A stretch of DNA of 64,000 nt from Ruminococcus sp. YE282 (GCA_900101355.1 FMUV01000001.1:1-64000), one strand, 5' to 3'; counted from the stretch's first letter, positions 32,415-42,106 are shown. A program made the numbers and translations. Notes: generated by a model not told the origin, from the sequence alone.

Positions 32415-33296
32415 ATGGCTCAAAACGGAAAATTTAACGGTGCTTTAAAAAGCAGCATTATATGTATTACACGCAGAAAAAAACTCTTTGGCATTATATG
32501 TTTTATAGCGGCAATTATTATTGCTGTCATACTTGTAGAGAGTATCACACTTGAACGGTTAAATATAGACGGTAATGCAGTATCAACCGACGCTAATATT
32601 GCAGGTTCCAAAACAAATATTCCGTCAGCTTCGGAACAAAACGACCTTGTTAAAATTGCGGAGGAAGCTCAGGGCGGAAGCGGAAAAATTTGTTATCTTA
32701 CATTTGACGACGGGCCGACTGAAAACATTACGGTTGATGTGCTTGAGACTTTGGATAAGTATAATGTGAAAGCCACGTTTTTTATGGTTGGCAGAATGAT
32801 TGATGAAAACAGGGAACTTGCACGCAGGGTTTATGATGAAGGTCACCTTATTGCAAATCACAGTTATTATCACGATTACAAAGCACTTTACGCTTCAAGC
32901 GACAGCTTTTTTAATGAGATTGATAAAACATTTAATTCTATAAGAGAAGTAACAGGCGAAGAGCCTTTTAAATTGATTCGCTTTCCGGGCGGTAGCTATA
33001 ATTACGGAGACCATGCTAAGGTAAAACAGCAGTACAAAGCTTTGCTCAAGCAAAAGGGTTATTATTATGCTGATTGGAATTGCCTTGACGGAGACGGAGA
33101 ATCGGGAAATCATACGGCAGCACAGCTTTTAAAGCGAATTAAAAGTACAGCCAAATCCGATAATGTGGTGGTTTTGATGCATGACGGCTGTATTGGCAAA
33201 ACCACTGCAAAAATTTTGCCGTCAATAATAGAATATTTTCAGGAACAAGGATATGAATTTCGCCGATTGGATGAAATTCCTTATTATTCCGATTAA
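32415..33296 (+). CDS. Polysaccharide deacetylase (CE4)
   Basis: Membrane-anchored deacetylase of 293 aa, of the NodB-like family that acts on peptidoglycan or chitin-like polymers. Residues 27-43 form the signal anchor. Motif 1 TFDDGP is at about 96-101, motif 2 NHSYYH at about 148-153, and motif 3 RFPGGSYNYGDH near 195; WNCLDGDGE and LMHDG follow. The metal-binding Asp and His residues are intact, so the enzyme is likely active. ATG 32415. It is followed by a strong terminator. Peptidoglycan N-deacetylation would protect against lysozyme. Confidence 0.9.
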   Translation: MAQNGKFNGALKSSIICITRRKKLFGIICFIAAIIIAVILVESITLERLNIDGNAVSTDANIAGSKTNIPSASEQNDLVKIAEEAQGGSGKICYLTFDDGPTENITVDVLETLDKYNVKATFFMVGRMIDENRELARRVYDEGHLIANHSYYHDYKALYASSDSFFNEIDKTFNSIREVTGEEPFKLIRFPGGSYNYGDHAKVKQQYKALLKQKGYYYADWNCLDGDGESGNHTAAQLLKRIKSTAKSDNVVVLMHDGCIGKTTAKILPSIIEYFQEQGYEFRRLDEIPYYSD

Positions 33297-33316
33297 ACGG
33301 TTTTATAATCACAACT

Positions 33317-33350
33317 AAGAGGGTATCTCAATCGAGATACCCTCTTGATT
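33317..33350 (+). terminator. Terminator of the polysaccharide deacetylase gene
   Basis: Perfect arms AAGAGGGTATCTC and GAGATACCCTCTT with a 4-nt loop, then GATTTT. Confidence 0.85.
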
Positions 33351-33398
33351 TTAGTCTGTTGTTTTGTCTTGGTGCCAAATTATATCTTTTGGCTGCAA

Positions 33399-34024
33399 TT
33401 ATTCGGGAATAACACCGATGTTTTTATATTTTAGTTTGTCCTTTTCCGTAATCTTTCTGATTACTCGGCACGGGTTTCCTGCCGCAAAGCAGTTTTCGGG
33501 AATGTCCTTGGTAACAACGCTTCCTGCGCCGATAATTGTACCGCTGCCGATTTTTACACCGCCGCACACGGTAACGTTTGAGGCAAGCCAACAGTCATTT
33601 CCGATTTCAATCGGTTTTGCATACTCATACTCTATATTTCTACCGTCGGGAGCAGTAACAATTCTTCGTTCTTCAAAATGTATGGGTGAATAGGCGTTGC
33701 CAAGGTACAGTTCGGGCCGAATAACACGTTGTTGCCGACATTCACAGGACAGCAGTCCAAAACTATAAAATTAAAATTTGCATAGCAATTTTCTCCAAAA
33801 GAAGTAAAAACACCGTAGTCAAACTGAATAGGCCCCTACAAATAGATGTTTTGACTTGAATTGGGCAAAAGTTGTTTAATAATCTCTTTGCGCTCATTTG
33901 TATCGGTTTCATATGTGTCATTATAATCTTTGCACAAAATATGAGCTTTGGTTCTCAGCTCCATAAGTTCGTCATCTGTGCAGTCATAAAGCAATCCGGC
34001 AATCATTTTCTCTTTTTCTGTCAT
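33399..34024 (-). pseudogene. Decayed maltose/galactoside O-acetyltransferase
   Basis: On the minus strand an N-terminal part, MTEKEKMIAGLLYDCTDDEL, ends at an in-frame TAG (33836-33838) where homologues have a Gln. The frame continues after the stop with GPIQFDYGVFTSFGENCYAN and then NVLFGPNCTLATPIHPY. A frameshift near 33690 then moves the sequence to another frame, where FEERRIVTAPDGRNIEYEYA, then WLASNVTV and the end DIPENCFAAGNPCRVIRK are readable down to a TAA at 33399-33401. These are the hexapeptide acetyltransferase signatures of the LacA/Maa family. Two lesions make a working protein unlikely, unless one is a sequencing error. Confidence 0.85.
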
Positions 34025-34047
34025 CAAAATCACCTGTTTTTTAATAA

Positions 34048-35247
34048 TTAATCTGTCACTGTAACCGTTATGTCTGTTTTAGCCGTACGGTTAAGTGCGT
34101 CCTTTACCTGATAGGTCACTTTATAAGTTCCTGTTTTTGTGGTAATAACATTTCCTACAACGCACAACTTATCTGTAATATCGTTAGAACAGGTGTCAAG
34201 TGCCGTAATTCCTTTTTCAACGGTGTAATTATCACCTTTTTTTATTATAACATCTTGTGCACCTTTAATAACAGGTTTTTTGCTGTTGTAAGGATTGTTT
34301 TCGTCGTCATCGGTCGGGTCCCAGCCGCATGACATATCGGTAATCTTTATTGTATCGGGCTTTCCGAGGGGACCTGGGTTATCGTCATCATAAATTTTAA
34401 CATATGTACCGACAGCGCAGTTTTCATATATCCATTTAGTATCTGCAATTGCCATTCTTACACAGCCGAGCGAAGCGTCGGTTCCGAGTTTGTTAAATTC
34501 TTCAACCTCAAGGTTATCAGGGCTTGTTGTGTAGTACGGAACGCTGTGGAACAGATAGTCGCCTGAAATACCGCTTACATAATGTCCGTAAACGTTGTCA
34601 AACAGTGCGTGCCATTCGTTTGTAAAGTATGTTTCAAATTCTCCTGTTATTGTTCCGTTGTTTTTTCCGCATGAGCACACCATTGCTCTGACAGGAATAG
34701 TGTAATCGCCGTTTTCGTCGTAGGTATATACGGTAACCGTGTTCATTTTGCGATTTACATAAATTGCATAAGGGTTTGTGTAGCTTGAGTTGATATTCTG
34801 ATTTAGAATATCTGTGTTTGCGGTAATTGCAGTGGAGAAGGTATCAGTATCCGTAACGTCGTCTGCTTTTTCAACAGTTACTTTGCAATTGCTTTCTTTG
34901 TCGGAAAATTTTGCCGTTATTGTGGCTGTACCGATTTTTTTGGCGTCAATTCGTCCTCCGTCATCGACAGAAACAATTGAATCATCACTGCTTGTCCAAG
35001 ATTGAAGCGATTTTTCGTCTTCATCGGAAACTTCAATTACTTTTGCTTCTCCTACTTTTAATGTAATCGGTTCTTTGTCATCAAACTTAATCGGCTGCGG
35101 TCCCGAAAACGTGGCAACCGTTTCTTCTTCGGTTGTATCTGAGTTTATTGCCTCTTTTGTTTGAGTATTACATCCCTTTAATCCGCAAAGTAAGCAGCTA
35201 AGAACCATAACCACAAACAAAAACAGTAAATATGAAGATTTTTTCAT
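34048..35247 (-). CDS. L,D-transpeptidase lipoprotein with Ig-like domains
   Basis: Exported YkuD-type transpeptidase that makes 3-3 crosslinks in peptidoglycan. From ATG 35247 it has 399 aa, a lipobox (LLCGLKGC), a Big2 Ig-like domain (SLQSWTSSDDSIVSVDDGGR), the catalytic YkuD domain (residues about 165-290) and a C-terminal Ig-like or Cadherin-like domain. The active-site motif is HSVPYYTT, then GTDASLGCVRMA, matching HXX...SXGCXR, with the nucleophile Cys. The TTG 6 codons upstream is a weak alternative start. It is transcribed divergently from the DUF5662 gene. Confidence 0.9.
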   Translation of the reverse strand: MKKSSYLLFLFVVMVLSCLLCGLKGCNTQTKEAINSDTTEEETVATFSGPQPIKFDDKEPITLKVGEAKVIEVSDEDEKSLQSWTSSDDSIVSVDDGGRIDAKKIGTATITAKFSDKESNCKVTVEKADDVTDTDTFSTAITANTDILNQNINSSYTNPYAIYVNRKMNTVTVYTYDENGDYTIPVRAMVCSCGKNNGTITGEFETYFTNEWHALFDNVYGHYVSGISGDYLFHSVPYYTTSPDNLEVEEFNKLGTDASLGCVRMAIADTKWIYENCAVGTYVKIYDDDNPGPLGKPDTIKITDMSCGWDPTDDDENNPYNSKKPVIKGAQDVIIKKGDNYTVEKGITALDTCSNDITDKLCVVGNVITTKTGTYKVTYQVKDALNRTAKTDITVTVTD

Positions 35248-35373
35248 AATCCTAAAGCCCTTCAATTATTACAAAATTTTAATTTTTTACTATTATAACT
35301 TTTTTTCGCGAATAAGGCAAGAAATATTTTAATATTTTTAAAAATATGTTAATATATTAACGGTGATTAAATA

Positions 35374-35928
35374 ATGGCACATCCGATAAAACATTTTAAG
35401 ACTATAACAAGGCACAGACACAAGGTAATTGCTAATTGCAAAAGAGCAGGAATTTTGTGGCAGGGGCTAAGGCACGACCTCTCAAAATATACTCCCACCG
35501 AGTTTATACCCGGAGCAAAATTTTTTCAGGGGACACGCAGTCCCAATGAACCGGAACGTGAGCTGTACGGCTATTCAAGCGCATGGATGCATCACAAGGG
35601 AAGGAACAGGCATCATTATGAGTATTGGAACGATTATAACCCAAAGACCAAAAATATCGAAAATGTAGAGATGCCGCTGAGATTTGTTGTGGAAATGTTC
35701 TGTGACAGAGTAGCTGCGAGTAAAATATATAACGGTGACGCTTATACCGACGCTCATCCATACCAGTATTTTTTGCGTATAAAAGGAAAACACAGAATGT
35801 ACCCGAACACCGAGGCGCTTCTTGACAAATTGCTTACTATGCTGAGAGACCAGGGCGAAGAAAAAACATTTGCATACATAAGGCAGCTTGTTAAAGAGAG
35901 CAAAAAATCGAAGAAAAAGGAAATTTAA
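35374..35928 (+). CDS. DUF5662 family protein
   Basis: A 184-residue soluble protein. HPIKHFKTITRHRHKVIANC, LRHDLSKYTPTEF and MHHKGRNRHHYEYWNDY, with its run of His residues, match DUF5662. The histidine- and acid-rich pattern suggests a metal-binding hydrolase fold, but function is unknown. ATG 35374 has no strong Shine-Dalgarno (ACGGTGATTAAATA). The next gene begins 2 bases after the stop, so the two are probably co-transcribed. Confidence 0.75.
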   Translation: MAHPIKHFKTITRHRHKVIANCKRAGILWQGLRHDLSKYTPTEFIPGAKFFQGTRSPNEPERELYGYSSAWMHHKGRNRHHYEYWNDYNPKTKNIENVEMPLRFVVEMFCDRVAASKIYNGDAYTDAHPYQYFLRIKGKHRMYPNTEALLDKLLTMLRDQGEEKTFAYIRQLVKESKKSKKKEI

Positions 35929-35929
35929 T

Positions 35930-36415
35930 ATGTCGGAAAAAATAATTCATCCCATACCGCCGCTTTATGACGGTAATTCCAAAACATTAATTCTCGGCAG
36001 TTTTCCGTCGGTAAAATCCAGAGAAGCAATGTTTTTTTACGGTCATCCGCAAAATAGATTTTGGAAACTGCTTGCAAAAATATTTTGTGAAGATGTTCCT
36101 ATGACAACAGAGCAGAAAAAGCAGCTTGTTTTGTCGCATAACCTTGCCTTGTGGGATTCAATTCATTCCTGCACCATAACGGGGTCAAGCGACAGTTCAA
36201 TAAAAGATGTCGTACCGAACGACCTTTCGATAATTCTTAATAACAGCAAGGTCAGCAGGATTTTTGCAAACGGTACTGCGTCATACAAAATGTATCAGAA
36301 ATATATATTTCCAAAAACGAAAATAGAAGCCGTTAAATTGCCCTCAACAAGCCCTGCAAACGCAGCTTTTTCGCTTGACAGGCTGTATGAGGAATGGAAG
36401 ATTATTGCCGAATAA
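35930..36415 (+). CDS. DNA-deoxyinosine glycosylase (uracil-DNA glycosylase superfamily)
   Basis: A 161-residue member of the uracil-DNA glycosylase superfamily, of the hypoxanthine/mismatch-specific group. The family core LILGSFPSVKSREAMFFYGH followed by NRFWKLLAKIF and ALWDSIHSC is present, with the C-terminal LPSTSPANAAF segment. Start ATG 35930 with AAAAAGGAAA upstream; the frame extends 14 codons into the previous gene without a ribosome binding site. It presumably excises deaminated adenine or uracil from DNA. The closest-studied relatives are the Methanosarcina-type enzymes. Confidence 0.82.
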   Translation: MSEKIIHPIPPLYDGNSKTLILGSFPSVKSREAMFFYGHPQNRFWKLLAKIFCEDVPMTTEQKKQLVLSHNLALWDSIHSCTITGSSDSSIKDVVPNDLSIILNNSKVSRIFANGTASYKMYQKYIFPKTKIEAVKLPSTSPANAAFSLDRLYEEWKIIAE

Positions 36416-36535
36416 CCGTGCTGAAAAAGGGAATAAGGCTGCCATAAAAAACACAATTGTACACCTTGCAAAACAAACGATATAATGGTAAAATATAAGC
36501 TAATGTTAAGTATATTGCCGAAAGGATGATAAAGA

Positions 36536-38194
36536 ATGAAAAGTTCAGTTATAAAAGACGGCATTAATGCCGCTCCGCAGCGCACATTGTTGCATGCGCT
36601 CGGATTGACAGACGAAGAAATCAAAAAACCGCTTATCGGTATTGTAAGCTCAAAGAATGATATAGTTCCGGGACATATGAATATTGATAAGGTTGTTGAG
36701 GCTGTAAAGCAGGGTGTTGCTCTTGCAGGCGGCGTTCCGATAGTATTCCCAGCAATTGCTGTTTGCGACGGTATTGCAATGGGACACGAGGGTATGAAGT
36801 ATTCACTTGTAACCCGTGAGCTTATTGCCGACTCAACCGAAGCTATGGCAAAGGCGCACGCTTTTGACGGCTTGGTTATGGTTCCGAACTGTGACAAAAA
36901 CGTTCCGGGACTTTTGATGGCTGCCGCAAGACTTAATATTCCGTCAATTTTTGTAAGCGGAGGTCCAATGCTTGCCGGACACGTTGACGGCAAAAAAATC
37001 AGTTACTCAACTGTTTCTGAAGCCGTTTCACGTTACAAGGTAGGCGAAATTGACGACGCAAAGCTTGCCGAGTATGAGAATAATGCATGTCCGACCTGCG
37101 GTTCATGTTCAGGTATGTTTACGGCAAACAGTATGAACTGCCTTACAGAAGTAATCGGTATGGGACTTCAGGGCAACGGAACAATCCCTGCTGTTTATTC
37201 CCAGCGTTTGTTGCTTGCAAAGCACGCAGGTATGAAGATTATGGAACTTGTAAACAATAATATCCGTCCTCGTGATATTATGACCGAAAAAGCCTTTGAG
37301 AATGCTCTGACAGTTGATATGGCACTTGGCTGTTCAACAAATACAATGCTCCATTTGCCTGCTATTGCACATGAATGTGGAATTGACATTGACCTTGATA
37401 TTGCAAATGACATTTCTGCAAAAACTCCTAACCTTTGTCATCTTGCACCTGCCGGAGAGCACTTTATTGAAGAACTCAACGAAGCAGGCGGAATTTATGC
37501 GGTAATGAACGAGCTTTCAAAGCACGGCTTGCTGAATACAGATATACTTACATGCACCGGAAAAACCGTTGCAGAGAACATAAACGGATGTGAAATCAAG
37601 AATACCGAGATTATCCGCACTTATGAGAATCCATACAGCAGAACAGGCGGAATTGCCGTTCTTAAGGGCAACCTTGCTCCTGACGGATGCGTAGTAAAGA
37701 GAAGTGCTGTTGCAGAAGAAATGATGCATCACAAGGGATTTGCACGTGTGTTTGACTGTGAAGAAGACGCACTTAACGCTATCTATGACGGAAAAATCAA
37801 TCCCGGCGATGTTGTTGTAATTCGCTACGAAGGCCCTAAGGGTGGTCCGGGTATGCGTGAAATGCTTAACCCGACTTCTGCAATTATGGGAAGCGGACTC
37901 GGCAACTGTGTTGCACTTATAACTGACGGACGTTTTTCGGGCGCAACAAGAGGTGCCGCTATCGGTCACGTTTCTCCCGAGGCCGCAGTCGGCGGACCGA
38001 TTGCCCTTGTTGAAGAGGGAGATACAATTGAAATTGACATTCCGTCAAATACAATCAATGTTCTTGTGTCTGACGAAGAACTTGCAAAGCGCAAGGCTCT
38101 TTGGACTCCACGCCAGCCAAGAATTACAACAGGTTACCTTGCAAGATACGCAAAGCTTGTAACTTCAGGTACAAAGGGCGCAGTTCTTGAGTAA
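36536..38194 (+). CDS. ilvD: Dihydroxy-acid dehydratase
   Basis: IlvD (552 aa) dehydrates 2,3-dihydroxy-isovalerate or -methylvalerate in valine and isoleucine synthesis. The iron-sulfur cluster ligands are in [11 protein letters not shown] and [18 protein letters not shown], with a further Cys upstream, and the C-terminal block has [14 protein letters not shown] sequence ([19 protein letters not shown]). It is full length. The ATG follows GAAAGGATGATAAAGA. No T-box leader is visible in the 120-base spacer. A long, strong terminator follows. Confidence 0.96.
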   Translation: MKSSVIKDGINAAPQRTLLHALGLTDEEIKKPLIGIVSSKNDIVPGHMNIDKVVEAVKQGVALAGGVPIVFPAIAVCDGIAMGHEGMKYSLVTRELIADSTEAMAKAHAFDGLVMVPNCDKNVPGLLMAAARLNIPSIFVSGGPMLAGHVDGKKISYSTVSEAVSRYKVGEIDDAKLAEYENNACPTCGSCSGMFTANSMNCLTEVIGMGLQGNGTIPAVYSQRLLLAKHAGMKIMELVNNNIRPRDIMTEKAFENALTVDMALGCSTNTMLHLPAIAHECGIDIDLDIANDISAKTPNLCHLAPAGEHFIEELNEAGGIYAVMNELSKHGLLNTDILTCTGKTVAENINGCEIKNTEIIRTYENPYSRTGGIAVLKGNLAPDGCVVKRSAVAEEMMHHKGFARVFDCEEDALNAIYDGKINPGDVVVIRYEGPKGGPGMREMLNPTSAIMGSGLGNCVALITDGRFSGATRGAAIGHVSPEAAVGGPIALVEEGDTIEIDIPSNTINVLVSDEELAKRKALWTPRQPRITTGYLARYAKLVTSGTKGAVLE

Positions 38195-38273
38195 TTTCAA
38201 AATTTTGTACAAAGTTAATGTAAAAATTTTGGCGAATCGTATAATTCAAATTAAATAAAAAAGCAAAATGCAC

Positions 38274-38315
38274 AATTCACTCTTTGATATATTGGTCAAA
38301 GAGTGAATTTTTTTA
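38274..38315 (+). terminator. Terminator of ilvD
   Basis: AATTCACTCTTTGA and TCAAAGAGTGAATT with an 8-nt loop, then seven T residues. Confidence 0.9.
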
Positions 38316-38463
38316 TTTTGACTTATTTCTGTTGTATATATTACACAAATATGATATAATTAACTATAATAAATTTACAATATTGATGAATTATATACAA
38401 TTTTGACGAGTATATCATATTATTATCAAAATTAGCATTTTATTACGAAGGGAGTTTTTAATT

Positions 38464-40536
38464 TTGAAACAGTATGATGCAAACAAAATTTTAAATATTG
38501 CTTTGGTAGGTCACAGCGGCTGCGGAAAGACCTCTGTTGCAGAATCAATTCTATATCTTTCAAAGGCTACCGAGCGTTTGGGAAGTATATCGGACGGAAA
38601 CACAACGCTTGACTTTGACAGCGAAGAAATTAAGCGCCAGGCTTCAATAATGACCGCCGTTGCTCCGATAGAATGGAAAAATACAAAGATTAATTTAATT
38701 GATACTCCCGGCTTGTTTGATTTTGCGGGCGGAGTATCCGAGGGTATGCGTGCGGCAGATACAGCTCTTATTGTTGTATCCGGCAAAGACGGCGTTAATG
38801 TCGGCACTGAAAAGGCAGCCGCCGCCGCAACAAAGGCAGGACTTACCAAGGTGTTCTTTGTAAACGGACTTTGCGATGAGGACGCACGTTTCTACCGTGT
38901 TTTTGAAAATCTTAAAGCAACTTTCGGACCGTCGGTTTGCCCTGTTGTTGTTCCGTACATTGTGGACGGCAAGGCTAATACGTACGTTAACCTTTTCGAT
39001 TATAAGGCTTATGAATACGGCGAAGACGGCTCCGTTAAGCAAACTGCGCTTCCTGATATGGGCACAAGACTTGAGGGATTGAGAGAAGCCATAAAGGAAG
39101 CCGTTGCCGAAACAAGCGAAGACTTGCTCGATAAATTTATAATGGGCGAAGAATTTACGCCTGAAGAAATTATTCTCGGCGTAAGCCAAGGCGTTAAGGA
39201 CGGTACAATTTGTCCTGTATTCTGCGGCGACGCACACAATACTTTTGCAATTGACCAGTTGTTAAACAGCCTTACCTGGCTTGCTCCGAACGCCGCTTCA
39301 AAGGGAGAAGAAATCGGCGTTGACGTAAACGGTGAACCCGTTGAGGTTTCAATCAACGACAGCGCCGCTGCCGCAGCAATAGTGTTCAAAACCGTTGTTG
39401 ACCCGTTTATCGGCAGACTTTCATATATCAAGACAATTTCAGGAAAAATTTGCGCCGATACTCCGGTTATTAATATGCGCACGGGTGCACAGGAACGCAT
39501 CGGCAAGGTTATGTATGTTTGCGGCAAAAAGCAGGTAGATGCCGAGTACATAGGCGCAGGTGACATTGGCGCAATACCTAAGCTCGTTTCAACAAAAACG
39601 GGAGATACCTTGTGCTCTCCGCTGAGAAAGGTAGTGCTTGACGGCGTTGATTATCCTGCTTCGTCATATACAATGGCGATTTATCCTGCAAAAAAGGGTG
39701 ATGAAGACAAGGTGGCTCAGGGCATAGCCAAACTTGCAGACGAAGACCCGACAATCAAATTTGAAAATAATCACGAAACACACGAAATGTTAATTTCGGG
39801 ACTTGGCGAACAGCACCTTGATGTGGTAATTTCAAGACTGAAAACCAAATATAATGTAGACGCAAACCTTAAGAAGCCGAAGATTGCATACAGAGAAACC
39901 ATCCGCAAAAAGGTCACCGCTCAGGGCCGATACAAAAAGCAGTCGGGCGGTCACGGTCAGTTCGGTGATGTTTGGATTGAATTTGAACCGTATGATACAG
40001 ACGGACTTGAATTTGCAGAGAGAGTTGTCGGCGGCGCAGTTCCAAAGAACTTTTTCCCTGCGGTTGAAAAAGGTTTGAGAGAATCCATCAAAAAGGGCGT
40101 GCTTGCCGGATACCCGACAGTCGGAATCAAAGCAACACTTTATGACGGTTCATATCACCCTGTTGATTCATCGGAAATGTCGTTCAAAACCGCTGCAAGT
40201 CTTGCATATAAAAACGGTATTCCAAATGCTTCTCCAACACTTCTTGAGCCTATCGGAAGCCTTAGGGCTACTGTTCCCGACAGCAACATGGGCGATGTTA
40301 TGGGCGAAGTAAACAAACGCAGAGGCAGAGTATTGGGAATGTCACCTGCCGAGGGCGGAATGCAGGTTGTAGAGGCAGAAGTGCCGGTGGCTGAAATGTC
40401 TGATTTTTCAACATTCATTAAGCAGATAACACAGGGTAGAGGTTCTTATGAATTTAGTTTTGTACGTTATGAGGATGCCCCTGCAAATATTGCACAAAAG
40501 GTAATAGAACAGGCAAAAAAAGAAGCCGAAGAATAA
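38464..40536 (+). CDS. Elongation factor G-like translational GTPase
   Basis: A 690-residue EF-G paralogue, distinct from canonical fusA. It has G1 GHSGCGKTS instead of AHVDAGKTT, G2-G3 with DTPGLFDFAGG, and all five EF-G domains: MVYVCGKKQ-type domain II, LGEQHLDVVISRLK in domain III, RKKVTAQGRYKKQSGGHGQF in domain IV, and a C-terminal beta domain with RGRVLGMSPAEGG. At the expected NKxD guanine-specificity motif it reads VNGLCDEDARF, so Lys is missing. Start TTG 38464 with GAAGGGAG upstream. It probably binds ribosomes; its role (tetracycline-protection-like, or EF-G2) is uncertain. Confidence 0.88.
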   Translation: MKQYDANKILNIALVGHSGCGKTSVAESILYLSKATERLGSISDGNTTLDFDSEEIKRQASIMTAVAPIEWKNTKINLIDTPGLFDFAGGVSEGMRAADTALIVVSGKDGVNVGTEKAAAAATKAGLTKVFFVNGLCDEDARFYRVFENLKATFGPSVCPVVVPYIVDGKANTYVNLFDYKAYEYGEDGSVKQTALPDMGTRLEGLREAIKEAVAETSEDLLDKFIMGEEFTPEEIILGVSQGVKDGTICPVFCGDAHNTFAIDQLLNSLTWLAPNAASKGEEIGVDVNGEPVEVSINDSAAAAAIVFKTVVDPFIGRLSYIKTISGKICADTPVINMRTGAQERIGKVMYVCGKKQVDAEYIGAGDIGAIPKLVSTKTGDTLCSPLRKVVLDGVDYPASSYTMAIYPAKKGDEDKVAQGIAKLADEDPTIKFENNHETHEMLISGLGEQHLDVVISRLKTKYNVDANLKKPKIAYRETIRKKVTAQGRYKKQSGGHGQFGDVWIEFEPYDTDGLEFAERVVGGAVPKNFFPAVEKGLRESIKKGVLAGYPTVGIKATLYDGSYHPVDSSEMSFKTAASLAYKNGIPNASPTLLEPIGSLRATVPDSNMGDVMGEVNKRRGRVLGMSPAEGGMQVVEAEVPVAEMSDFSTFIKQITQGRGSYEFSFVRYEDAPANIAQKVIEQAKKEAEE

Positions 40537-40550
40537 TAACAGATTTGTCA

Positions 40551-40580
40551 AAGAGGATACCTTTGAGGGTATCCTCTTTT
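40551..40580 (+). terminator. Terminator of the EF-G-like gene
   Basis: AAGAGGATACC and GGTATCCTCTT, loop TTTGAG, then TTG. The last TCTTTT provides the U-run. Confidence 0.8.
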
Positions 40581-40644
40581 GTTGAAAACAATATTTACAT
40601 ATGATATAATAAAAATGTTCTGAATTTGTGAGGTTAAACTTTCG

Positions 40645-41622
40645 GTGAAAATCATTACGTATAAGGATGAATACAAGTCTGATGTAATTAATTTAATTTT
40701 ATATATTCAAAACTATGAATCAAAGATTAATTTGTCCTTAGCTGAGCAGCCTGATTTAAACGATATTGAGAAGTTTTACAGAAAAAACGGCGGTGAATTT
40801 TGGATTGCCGTTGAGAATAATCGGGTTATCGGCACAATCGGTATTATGAACAAAGGCAACGGCTTCGGAATTATGAAGAAGTTTTTTGTAAAGGCTGATT
40901 TTCGCAGTCGGGGAATAGGACTAAAGCTGTATAATTGCCTGTTTAGGTATGCAAAGAAACACAAAATCAACCGAATTATCCTTGACACACCGTCAGTGGC
41001 TGTTACTTCACACAAGTTTTATGAGCGTGCGGGATTTCGAAAAATCACAAAGGCGGATTTGCCGATTGAATATAATTATCCCGACAGAGACTCAATTTTG
41101 TATTATATAGATATTGGGGCGATTGGATTGACTGATAAAGTAACAAAAAAGATGATTGATTTTTATAAGGGAAATAAGTCTGATATTCGTCATTTTCTAA
41201 AAGTATATGCCTATGCCCAAACTATCGGCAAGCTTGAACATCTTGACGAACATACTCAGAATATTCTTGAATTATCCGCAATTGTTCACGACATTGCCTG
41301 TCCGCTGTGTCGTCAAAAATACGGAAACACAAACGGCAAACACCAAGAGTCTGAGAGTGAGGCTCTTTTGGTTCCGTTTTTTGAAGAGTTTAACCTGAGT
41401 GACGACGACCTTAACAGAATCATTTATATTGTTTCTCATCACCACACTTATACCGATGTTGACGGGTTGGATTATCAAATACTTCTTGAGGCGGATTTTT
41501 TGGTTAATGCCGACGAGTCAAATTACAGTATGGACGTTATTCAAAATTTTCTGCATAATGTTTACAAAACCGAGAGCGGAATTTCAATTCTAAAATCAAT
41601 ATATCTTAATATTGACAAATGA
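40645..41622 (+). CDS. GNAT acetyltransferase-HD hydrolase fusion
   Basis: Two enzymes in one 325-residue chain. Residues 1-155 are a GNAT N-acetyltransferase (IGTIGIMNKGNGFGIMKKFF, RSRGIGLKLYNCLFRYAKKH, SHKFYERAGF). Residues about 165-325 are an HD-type metal hydrolase: HFLKVYAYAQTIGKLEH, LSAIVHDIACPLC with the HD pair, and HHHTYTDVDGLDYQILLEAD with further metal ligands. The two parts may work together, for example on an acylated nucleotide or amine, but no substrate is predicted. Start GTG 40645 with TGAGGT upstream. The 3' end carries no clear terminator. Confidence 0.8.
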   Translation: MKIITYKDEYKSDVINLILYIQNYESKINLSLAEQPDLNDIEKFYRKNGGEFWIAVENNRVIGTIGIMNKGNGFGIMKKFFVKADFRSRGIGLKLYNCLFRYAKKHKINRIILDTPSVAVTSHKFYERAGFRKITKADLPIEYNYPDRDSILYYIDIGAIGLTDKVTKKMIDFYKGNKSDIRHFLKVYAYAQTIGKLEHLDEHTQNILELSAIVHDIACPLCRQKYGNTNGKHQESESEALLVPFFEEFNLSDDDLNRIIYIVSHHHTYTDVDGLDYQILLEADFLVNADESNYSMDVIQNFLHNVYKTESGISILKSIYLNIDK

Positions 41623-41662
41623 TAATTAATAGAATATATTTATTTCAAAAGGAGGGTTGTTC

Positions 41663-41692
41663 TTTGAAAAGATATGTTATTGTTGCATAAGC
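41663..41692 (+). other. Possible tiny leader reading frame
   Basis: AAGGAGGG at about 41651-41658 is followed, 8 bases later, by TTG and codons for MKRYVIVA, then TAA. The next gene starts about 70 bases downstream. It could be a leader peptide or the remains of a gene. Confidence 0.3.
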
Positions 41693-41764
41693 TTTGGCTG
41701 TGCAATTAAAATTATGTTGTTATAGCCATTGCTTATCCTTTATATTAAAGTTTAGGAGGCAACA

Positions 41765-42046
41765 ATGAGCTATATTAAGGCGGAAGAAGTTCTGCCGCAA
41801 AATGTTATTGCAATGATACAGCAGTATATCGACGGTCAAAATATTTATATTCCGAAAAAGAATAATTCCCGAGCTGAGTGGGGAGAAAAAACAGGAATAA
41901 AAACCGAGCTTGAAATTAGAAATCGCAGTATATATGATGATTATTTGCTTGGGTTTAATACTGAAAGTCTTGCCGATAAATATTGTCTGTCCGATAAAAG
42001 CATACAGAGAATTATTCGTATGATGAAGTCTGAATTTAACACTTAA
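41765..42046 (+). CDS. Small helix-turn-helix protein, CD3324 family
   Basis: A 93-residue protein of the CD3324 family, seen in many Clostridia: SYIKAEEVLPQNVIAMIQQY, GQNIYIPKKNNSR, and a C-terminal helix-turn-helix with SLADKYCLSDKSIQRIIRMM. The C-terminal part resembles the Mor/MarR-like activators, so it is likely a transcription factor, but no target is known. ATG 41765 with TTTAGGAGGCAAC upstream, a strong ribosome binding site. The terminator at 42107 closes the unit. Confidence 0.75.
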   Translation: MSYIKAEEVLPQNVIAMIQQYIDGQNIYIPKKNNSRAEWGEKTGIKTELEIRNRSIYDDYLLGFNTESLADKYCLSDKSIQRIIRMMKSEFNT

Positions 42047-42106
42047 CTGACAATATTTGGATATTGATATATTTGTTGTTTTAAAGTAGAATTTAAACAT
42101 TTAACT

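Noticed and set aside
33364..33693. A 109-residue plus-strand reading frame
   Set aside because: It is the antisense of the acetyltransferase pseudogene and has no ribosome binding site or recognisable domain.
36416..36535. Possible T-box or branched-chain amino acid leader before ilvD
   Set aside because: The spacer is only 120 bases, with no T-box sequence and no stable antiterminator.
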